Shown piece after piece: positions 55,097 to 64,000 of a DNA stretch of 64,000 nucleotides. Below the pieces are notes generated by a model. The model saw only the letters and a list, made by a program, of their open reading frames with translations, did not search any database and was not told the origin of the DNA. The number at the start of each line of letters is the position of its first letter. The stretch's first letter is position 1. The stretch is from Stenotrophomonas maltophilia (GTDB lineage Bacteria; Pseudomonadota; Gammaproteobacteria; Xanthomonadales; Xanthomonadaceae): assembly GCF_002205165.1 (NCBI RefSeq), contig NZ_NIVS01000058.1, forward strand, positions 1 to 64,000, read 5' to 3'. A program made the translations under genes and the position numbers.

Positions 55097-55237
55097 TCAA
55101 GCGCTCAGGACTTTACGGCCCTTGGCGCGGCGACGCGACAGGATCTTGCGGCCGTCAGCGGTCTTCATACGGGCACGGAAGCCATGGTCGCGCTTACGCT
55201 TGAGGTTGCTGGGTTGGAAAGTGCGCTTGGTGGCCAT
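55097..55237 (-). CDS. rpmH: 50S ribosomal protein L34
   Basis: A 46-residue, very basic ribosomal protein beginning [20 protein letters not shown] and ending with GRKVLSA, a near-universal L34 sequence. Its divergence from dnaA is a hallmark of the bacterial origin region. rnpA follows directly on the same strand. Confidence 0.98.
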   Translation of the reverse strand: MATKRTFQPSNLKRKRDHGFRARMKTADGRKILSRRRAKGRKVLSA

Positions 55238-55333
55238 GCGGGCCTCTATATGAAGGGGACGGAAAGAACCGGAAATTCTATAGACCTCATCGAGGTCCCG
55301 TCAAGTGTCTGTCACTACGGGAATTCACCGGGC

Positions 55334-55365
55334 TGTGCAATAGCTGTGGATCGTTTTGTGAATAA
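55334..55365. promoter_or_regulatory. Degenerate DnaA boxes upstream of dnaA
   Basis: Three boxes related to TGTGGATAA occur close together: TGTGCAATA (55334-55342), TGTGGATCG (55345-55353) and TGTGAATAA (55357-55365). In the 253-bp rpmH-dnaA gap they fit DnaA autoregulation of its own promoter or a minor origin element. No AT-rich unwinding tract accompanies them. Confidence 0.5.
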
Positions 55366-55490
55366 CTTTGGGACAACCATTCCCGGCCCCCCTCGTCGGT
55401 GGTAGTCTGCGCCATCCATTCTTCCCCCCTTCCGGCCTGCGGTGCGGCGCTTTTGTTCGCCTATCCACTGGCCCCAGACGATTATTGCCG

Positions 55491-56825
55491 ATGGATGCCT
55501 GGTCTCGTTCTCTCGAACGCCTCGAAGCGGAGTTTCCGCCCGAGGATGTTCACACCTGGTTGAAGCCGCTGCAGGCAGATCTGCGCGCGGACAGCCTGGT
55601 GCTTTATGCGCCAAACGCCTTCATCGTCGACCAGGTGCGCGAGCTGTATCTGCCGCGCATCAAGGAACTGCTGGCGCACTTCGCCGGTTTCGGCGACGTT
55701 TTTCTTGAAATCGGCTCGCGTCCGCGTCCGGTAGAGGCGCAGATCGCGCCGATTCCGGGCCTGTCCGCACCGGCGGCGCCGGCCGAACCCCTGGTGCCGT
55801 TCGCCGGCAACATGGATTCGCATTACACCTTCGCCAACTTCGTGGAGGGCCGCAGCAACCAGCTGGGTCTGGCCGCGGCGTTCCAGGCGGCGCAGAAGCC
55901 GGGCGACCGGGCCCACAACCCGTTGCTGCTGTACGGCGGAACCGGCCTGGGCAAGACCCACCTGATGTTCGCGGCCGGCAATGCGATGCGTCAGGCCAAC
56001 CCGGCGGCCAAAGTGCTGTACCTGCGTTCGGAACAGTTCTTCAGCGCGATGATCCGTGCGCTGCAGGAAAAAACCATGGACCAGTTCAAGCGCCAGTTCC
56101 AGCAGGTGGACGCGCTGCTGATCGATGACATCCAGTTCTTCGCCGGCAAGGACCGTACCCAGGAAGAGTTCTTCCATACGTTCAACGCCCTGTTCGACGG
56201 CAAGCAGCAGATCATCCTGACCTGCGACCGGTACCCGCGCGAAGTCGAGGGGCTGGAAGCACGGCTGAAGTCGCGGCTGGCCTGGGGCCTGTCGGTGGCG
56301 ATCGAGCCGCCGGACTTCGAGACGCGCGCAGCGATCGTGCTGGCCAAGGCCCGCGAGCGCGGCACCGATATCCCCGACGATGTGGCGTTTCTGATTGCCA
56401 AGAAGATGCGCTCCAATGTCCGCGACCTCGAAGGTGCGTTGAATACCCTGGCCGCACGCGCCAATTTCACCGGCCGTGCGATCACCACTGATTTCGCCCA
56501 GGAAACCCTGCGCGACCTGCTTCGCGCCCAGCAGCAGGCGATCAGCATTCCCAACATCCAGAAAACCGTGGCCGACTACTACGGGCTGCAGATCAAGGAT
56601 CTGCTGTCCAAGCGTCGGACCCGGTCGCTGGCCCGTCCCCGTCAGGTTGCCATGGCCCTGACCAAGGAACTGACCGAGCACAGCCTGCCGGAAATCGGCG
56701 ATGCCTTTGCCGGCCGGGACCACACCACGGTGCTGCATGCCTGCCGGCAGATCCGGACGTTGATGGAAGCGGACGGCAAGTTGCGGGAAGACTGGGACAA
56801 GCTGATCCGGAAGTTGAGCGAATGA
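55491..56825 (+). CDS. dnaA: Chromosomal replication initiator protein
   Basis: A 444-residue AAA+ initiator. Domain I is about residues 1-75 ([20 protein letters not shown]), with a short linker to about 105. The AAA+ domain carries Walker [10 protein letters not shown] (149-157), Walker [10 protein letters not shown] and the arginine-finger region KSRLAWGLS. The C-terminal DNA-binding domain ends with the signature [19 protein letters not shown]. It binds the TTATCCACA boxes found on both sides of dnaN. The ATG at 55491 gives the canonical N-terminus. Confidence 0.98.
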   Translation: MDAWSRSLERLEAEFPPEDVHTWLKPLQADLRADSLVLYAPNAFIVDQVRELYLPRIKELLAHFAGFGDVFLEIGSRPRPVEAQIAPIPGLSAPAAPAEPLVPFAGNMDSHYTFANFVEGRSNQLGLAAAFQAAQKPGDRAHNPLLLYGGTGLGKTHLMFAAGNAMRQANPAAKVLYLRSEQFFSAMIRALQEKTMDQFKRQFQQVDALLIDDIQFFAGKDRTQEEFFHTFNALFDGKQQIILTCDRYPREVEGLEARLKSRLAWGLSVAIEPPDFETRAAIVLAKARERGTDIPDDVAFLIAKKMRSNVRDLEGALNTLAARANFTGRAITTDFAQETLRDLLRAQQQAISIPNIQKTVADYYGLQIKDLLSKRRTRSLARPRQVAMALTKELTEHSLPEIGDAFAGRDHTTVLHACRQIRTLMEADGKLREDWDKLIRKLSE

Positions 56826-56893
56826 TGCATGTACGCCGCTAAGGCGTCATCGCATAAAACGGTGCAGAATCCGGTAGTAAGCGAGGTATAGGT

Positions 56894-57086
56894 TGTGGAT
56901 AAAAAAGCCGGCTGATTCAACGGTAAAGTTATCCACACCTTTCCCCACCCCTTGGGGGCTAGTAATGCAGAGGGTTTCGCGGTCAAAAACCCTATTGTTT
57001 ACAAAGGCTTAGTCGTGTTTTCCCGCGATTCTGGCCCTACCAGCACCACCAAGCTTTTGATTTATTCCACATTTTTTTAAAGCATA
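56894..57086 (-). other. Origin-like module A (dnaA-dnaN gap): two consensus DnaA boxes plus AT-rich tract
   Basis: Two perfect DnaA boxes (TGTGGATAA at 56894-56902; TTATCCACA at 56929-56937), a conserved core (57030-57065) and an AT-rich tract with seven T and AAAGCATA (57066-57086). Read on the minus strand, the order is AT-rich tract, core, 93-nt step, box, 27-nt step, box. The same layout recurs as module B after dnaN. This fits an origin of replication half-site. Confidence 0.75.
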
Positions 57087-57101
57087 GGGGCACGGAACCA
57101 C

Positions 57102-58202
57102 ATGCGTTTCACACTGCAGCGCGAAGCCTTTCTCAAGCCGTTGGCACAAGTCGTCAACGTGGTCGAACGCCGCCAGACCCTGCCGGTTCTGGCTAATTTC
57201 CTGGTTCAGGTCCAGAACGGACAGCTGTCGCTGACCGGCACGGACCTGGAAGTGGAAATGGTGTCGCGGATCGCGGTGGAAGATGCCCAGGACGGCGAGA
57301 CCACCATCCCCGCCCGCAAGCTGTTCGAGATCATCCGCGCCCTGCCCGACGGCAGCCGGATCACCGTCTCGCAGACCGGTGACAAGATCACCGTGCAGGC
57401 CGGGCGCAGCCGCTTCACCCTGGCAACGTTGCCGGCCAACGACTTCCCGTCTGTCGACGAAGTCGAAGCGACCGAGCGCGTGGCCATCGGCGAGGCGACC
57501 CTGAAGGAACTGATCGAACGCACCGCGTTCGCGATGGCCCAGCAGGACGTGCGCTACTACCTCAACGGCCTGCTGTTCGATCTTCGCGGCGATGCCCTGC
57601 GTACCGTGGCGACCGATGGTCACCGCCTGGCGCTGTGCGAAACCGAGCTGGAAAAGGCCAGCGGCGCCAAGCGCCAGATCATCGTGCCGCGCAAGGGCGT
57701 GACCGAGCTGCAGCGTCTGCTGGAAAGCGGCGATCGTGAGATCGAGCTGGAAGTCGGCCGCAGCCACGTTCGCGTCAAGCGCGACGATGTGACCTTCACC
57801 TCCAAGCTGATCGACGGTCGCTTCCCGGATTACGAGGCAGTGATCCCGATCGGTGCCGACCGCGAAGTGAAGGTCGATCGCGAAGCCCTGCGTGCCTCGC
57901 TGCAGCGTGCTGCGATTCTGTCCAACGAGAAGTACCGCGGTATCCGCGTGGAAGTCTCGCCGGGCAACCTGAAGATCAGCGCACACAACCCGGAGCAGGA
58001 AGAAGCCCAGGAAGAGATCGAGGCCGATACCACGGTCAGCGATCTGGCGATCGGCTTCAACGTGAACTACCTGCTGGACGCGCTGTCGGCTCTGCGCGAT
58101 GAGCATGTCGTGATCCAGCTGCGCGATTCCAACTCCTCTGCCCTGGTGCGTGAGGCCAGCAGCGAGAAGTCCCGCCACGTGGTCATGCCGCTTCGTCTCT
58201 GA
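57102..58202 (+). CDS. dnaN: DNA polymerase III beta subunit (sliding clamp)
   Basis: A 366-residue beta clamp made of three repeated domains, starting RFTLQREAFLKPLAQVVNVV and ending HVVMPLRL with the hydrophobic-cleft residues for polymerase binding. It holds polymerase III on DNA and recruits repair factors. The ATG has CGGAA a few bases upstream. Its gene is bracketed by the two inverted origin-like modules. A terminator follows, so it is separated from recF by 1.16 kb instead of forming the usual dnaA-dnaN-recF string. Confidence 0.98.
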   Translation: MRFTLQREAFLKPLAQVVNVVERRQTLPVLANFLVQVQNGQLSLTGTDLEVEMVSRIAVEDAQDGETTIPARKLFEIIRALPDGSRITVSQTGDKITVQAGRSRFTLATLPANDFPSVDEVEATERVAIGEATLKELIERTAFAMAQQDVRYYLNGLLFDLRGDALRTVATDGHRLALCETELEKASGAKRQIIVPRKGVTELQRLLESGDREIELEVGRSHVRVKRDDVTFTSKLIDGRFPDYEAVIPIGADREVKVDREALRASLQRAAILSNEKYRGIRVEVSPGNLKISAHNPEQEEAQEEIEADTTVSDLAIGFNVNYLLDALSALRDEHVVIQLRDSNSSALVREASSEKSRHVVMPLRL

Positions 58203-58215
58203 CCTGAGGCGATCA

Positions 58216-58231
58216 GGTTCCACGTGGAACC
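58216..58231. promoter_or_regulatory. parS-like site 1 (ParB binding)
   Basis: GGTTCCACGTGGAACC is a perfect 16-bp palindrome matching the Pseudomonas-type parS (TGTTCCACGTGGAACA) at 14 of 16 positions. It lies 14 bp after the dnaN stop. Confidence 0.8.
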
Positions 58232-58246
58232 GAGTGGTTCGAGAAG

Positions 58247-58270
58247 CCCGGCATTGCCGGGTTTCTTTTT
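58247..58270 (+). terminator. Intrinsic terminator of dnaN
   Basis: The stem CCCGGC/GCCGGG with a 3-base loop is followed by TTTCTTTTT. It lies between two parS-like sites. Confidence 0.85.
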
Positions 58271-58285
58271 GGGCAAAAGAGGCGA

Positions 58286-58301
58286 TGTTCCACGTGGAGC
58301 A
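58286..58301. promoter_or_regulatory. parS-like site 2
   Basis: TGTTCCACGTGGAGCA differs from the palindromic consensus at one base. A further half-site, TTCCACGT, follows at 58302-58309. Confidence 0.75.
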
Positions 58302-58660
58302 TTCCACGTCCTTGCGGCAGCGTTTGATTGCAGAGCCCGGCACGGCTGAACTTCCGCTGCTTGCTTGCTGGCTGCTTGCTGCTCTCTGTTCCAAGCCCAA
58401 GACCGTGACCTTCGGCAGAGCACAGCGGAACTTCGCTGGACGCGGCGCCCTGCTCGTCAACATCGCGTTGCCACGCGGGCAGCCAGGCGGATGTCGAACC
58501 TGTAGGCCGCGTTGAGCGGAGCCTGATCCTGAGCCCTCGCCCACCACCTGCCGTTGAATCTTTCTGACGTTTGAGCATCCAGACGGCGCGAACAGACGAG
58601 ATTTCTCTGCTGCTCTGGAGCGCAGCGGCAAGCGGCTTTTGCACGGCTGGATCACAGCTC

Positions 58661-58876
58661 TATGCTTTTAAAAACTGTATATAAATCTAAAGCTAGGTGG
58701 TGGTGGTAGGGCCAGATTTGGTTGAAAAGTAGGTTAAGTGCTTGGTTTGAAAGGAAAATATAGACTCGAAACCCCCGGTAAAACAGGGCCTGAGCCTGGG
58801 GGTGATCCTGTGGATATCTTTAAGGGGTGTCCAAGGGCCCTTTTTTATCCACAGATTGCCCATGGGTTGTGCATAA
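58661..58876 (+). other. Origin-like module B (dnaN-recF gap): AT-rich tract plus three DnaA boxes
   Basis: An AT-rich tract (58661-58690, with TTTTAAAAAC and TATATAAATC) leads into the core 58681-58716. Boxes TGTGGATAT (58809-58817), TTATCCACA (58845-58853) and TGTGCATAA (58868-58876) follow. The core matches the inverted core of module A at 33 of 36 bases, and the step to the first box is 93 nt in both. The gap 58203-59367 carries no credible gene. This is the strongest origin candidate in the window. Confidence 0.75.
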
Positions 58877-59021
58877 GTCATACAGAGGGGATGTGGACAG
58901 TCTCGTTTGGGTCTGCGTGAGCGATCGCCGTTTTGGAGGGATCCGCTTTGTCCGCCTCCGCAGAATTCAAAGAAAACGCGCGAGCGGACCGGATCGGCCC
59001 GCCCGTGTGCCGAAAATCAGA

Positions 59022-59084
59022 GCGAATTTCTTGAAATCTGCAGCACCAGGGTGCTGCGCGGGCGCCAGATTTGAAGAAATTCGC
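59022..59084. repeat. 63-bp inverted repeat (cruciform-forming)
   Basis: Arms 59022-59040 and 59066-59084 are complementary over 18 of 19 bp. The 25-base centre contains a further hairpin CAGCAC/GTGCTG (59041-59056). It lies between the DnaA boxes and recF, next to parS-like site 3. It could be a structural origin element or a recF leader structure. Confidence 0.8.
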
Positions 59085-59119
59085 GCCGTTTCTGCCTGAC
59101 GATGGCGAGTGGGCGAAGG

Positions 59120-59135
59120 TGTTTCACGTGGCACG
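59120..59135. promoter_or_regulatory. Degenerate parS-like site 3
   Basis: TGTTTCACGTGGCACG retains the TTTCACGTG left half of the classic parS but diverges in the right half. It may be a weaker ParB site. Confidence 0.45.
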
Positions 59136-59367
59136 GCGGACGATGTCCCAAGCCCAACGGCGGCGTGCCTGCCCTGCCCCTCAGGGTTCACGCCGGGTCC
59201 ATCGCACGTGGGGTGCCGGGTAGCCAGCGGTCCTCCCGATGGAGATCGCTCGGCTGCACCCTCGCCCAATGCACGGCTGGCCGGGGACCGCGTGCCCCCA
59301 GCGCAATGCAGTAAGCTGATCGATTCCCCCGACCCGTCTGCCGCCCCGTGCGGCGTTGATCGTCCGC

Positions 59368-63038
<3,671 letters not shown>

Positions 63039-63052
63039 CACAATCGGGAACG

Positions 63053-63086
63053 GGCCGGCCGGGTGCGACCTGCACCCTGGCCGGCC
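63053..63086 (+). terminator. Large GC-rich hairpin after gyrB
   Basis: GGCCGGCC + GGGTGC (63053-63066) pairs with GCACCC + GGCCGGCC (63072-63086) with a single bulged T and a 5-base loop. There is no U-tract. It lies 15 bp past the gyrB stop and 26 bp before the next gene. Confidence 0.55.
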
Positions 63087-63111
63087 ATCGCTCCCCGATG
63101 CCAGGAATCCG

Positions 63112-63963
63112 ATGTCTGCTACCACCCCGGCGTCCCTGACGCCTCCGCTGCCCCCTGCCGTTCCATCGTCGCCGCGCAAGCCGGGTTCCCCGCTCGCGGG
63201 GTTCTTCATCGATCTGGGCATCGGCATTGTGGTGCTGCTGTCGCTGAGTCTGATCAGCGGCTTGATCTGGGGCCTGTACCGCGGCGCGATCGTCGGTTAC
63301 CAGGCCGCCCGCGACGGCGCGGATGCCTCGGCTGTGGCCGGTCTCACCCAGCAGTTGGGCCAACCCGGTGCCCTCGCCCAGATCCTGATGGCGCTGGTCG
63401 CCACCGGCGGCGCTGCACTGGTGCTGTATTTCTTCCGTCGCCGGGCCACGCCCGCCGAACGGGCGCTGTCGTTCCAGGCCGCGCGTCGCCCTTCCACGTG
63501 GGGCTGGACCTTGCTGGTCGCCACCGCGGTGATCATCGGCAGCAACCTGATCGCGTGGCTGGCCAAGCAGGCCGGCATCGAGCCGGTGCCGACCAACCTG
63601 GCGCTGATGGAACAGGCCGTCGCGCGCTTCCCGTGGTTCCTCGCCCTGTTTGCCGTGCTGCTCGCGCCGGCTTATGAAGAACTGTTGTTCCGCCGCGTCC
63701 TGTTCGGCCGTCTGTGGCAGGCCGGTCGCCCGGTGTTGGGCATCCTCCTGAGCAGCGTGGCGTTCGCCCTCGTCCATGAAATCCCCGGGACCAGTGCCAA
63801 CGGGCCGTGGGAAATCGCCCAGCTATGGCTCGTCTACGGCAGCATGGGCGCGGCCTTTGCCTGGCTGTACCAACGAACCGGGACCCTGTGGGCGCCGATC
63901 GCCGCGCACGCCTTGAACAACGGCATCGCCTTGGTCGCGCTGATGTTCCTGGGCCTCCATTGA
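63112..63963 (+). CDS. CPBP-family intramembrane glutamic endopeptidase (Abi-type)
   Basis: A 283-residue membrane protein with about seven hydrophobic segments. The CPBP catalytic motif EExxxR is in APAYEELLFRRVLFG (about residue 185). Further conserved His residues lie in FALVHE and AAHALNNGIAL. The family includes CAAX prenyl-type proteases and bacteriocin-immunity proteins; the substrate here is unknown. An AGGA lies 5 bases before the ATG. The N-terminal 25 residues are Pro-rich and cytoplasmic. Confidence 0.9.
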   Translation: MSATTPASLTPPLPPAVPSSPRKPGSPLAGFFIDLGIGIVVLLSLSLISGLIWGLYRGAIVGYQAARDGADASAVAGLTQQLGQPGALAQILMALVATGGAALVLYFFRRRATPAERALSFQAARRPSTWGWTLLVATAVIIGSNLIAWLAKQAGIEPVPTNLALMEQAVARFPWFLALFAVLLAPAYEELLFRRVLFGRLWQAGRPVLGILLSSVAFALVHEIPGTSANGPWEIAQLWLVYGSMGAAFAWLYQRTGTLWAPIAAHALNNGIALVALMFLGLH

Positions 63964-63976
63964 TCGATCACGCGGC

Positions 63977-63982
63977 TTGACG
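63977..63982 (+). promoter_or_regulatory. Possible -35 element of a rightward promoter cut by the window end
   Basis: TTGACG after GC and before AAAATTTA resembles the leftward promoters at the other end of the window. The matching -10 would fall at or beyond base 64000, so this is only a partial site. Confidence 0.3.
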
Positions 63983-64000
63983 AAAATTTACGTCGCCGCG

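Noticed and set aside
58203-59367. Several short open frames on both strands in the dnaN-recF gap
   Set aside because: They overlap parS-like sites, DnaA boxes and the AT-rich tract, are Arg/Ser/Pro-rich and lack ribosome-binding sites. The gap looks non-coding.
63490-63505. TTCCACGTGG inside the CPBP gene
   Set aside because: Only the central ten bases match parS; the arms are not symmetrical.

Overview
The window is high-GC chromosomal DNA from a gammaproteobacterium, most likely Stenotrophomonas or a close relative in the Xanthomonadaceae. The evidence is the gene content and order around dnaA, dnaN, recF and gyrB, the recC-recB-recD and mlaFEDCBA operons, and several GTAG-headed palindromes that look like the SMAG REP elements described in Stenotrophomonas maltophilia. 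I see no prophage, insertion sequence, CRISPR array, tRNA or rRNA gene. Genes are tightly packed, with many 1-14 bp overlaps.

Layout. 1-381: tandem strong leftward promoters, probably for a stable-RNA or rRNA operon beyond the left edge. 0.4-9.3 kb: BenE transporter, a DUF2628 membrane protein, an unusual lytic transglycosylase/mutarotase fusion, the ergothioneine pair egtB-egtD, a membrane diguanylate cyclase, a YchJ protein and a TSUP permease. 9.3-15.2 kb: a leftward three-gene SMC-like complex of the MksBEF/Wadjet type with no MksG/JetD gene next to it. 15.3-21.2 kb: folE, then a MarR-controlled DUF1656-HlyD-outer membrane factor-FUSC efflux operon. 21.3-30.6 kb: a small hypothetical gene and recC-recB-recD. 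30.8-35 kb: the complete mlaFEDCBA phospholipid-transport operon. 35-51.4 kb: mixed metabolic and envelope genes (glutathione peroxidase, RmuC, nitroreductase, two LysR-controlled oxidoreductase loci, amino-acid permease, dipeptidase, RlmI-like methyltransferase, a manganese-riboswitch-controlled TerC, rhomboid, glycerophosphodiesterase). 51.4-55.2 kb, leftward: rpmH-rnpA-yidC and mnmE. 55.5-64 kb, rightward: dnaA, dnaN, recF, gyrB and a CPBP-family protein.

The origin region is the most striking part. Divergence between rpmH and dnaA marks the origin neighbourhood. The dnaA-dnaN and dnaN-recF gaps carry two similar AT-rich/DnaA-box modules in inverted orientation. A 36-base core matches at 33 positions, and two DnaA boxes follow it at nearly the same spacing, so dnaN is bracketed by an inverted pair of origin-like modules. 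The 1.16 kb dnaN-recF gap and recF also hold a cluster of parS-like palindromes (two lie inside recF codons) and a 63-bp cruciform-forming inverted repeat.

Start codons were chosen from family alignment knowledge, ribosome-binding sites and overlaps. No database search was run, so functional calls rest on recognisable motifs and overall family resemblance.
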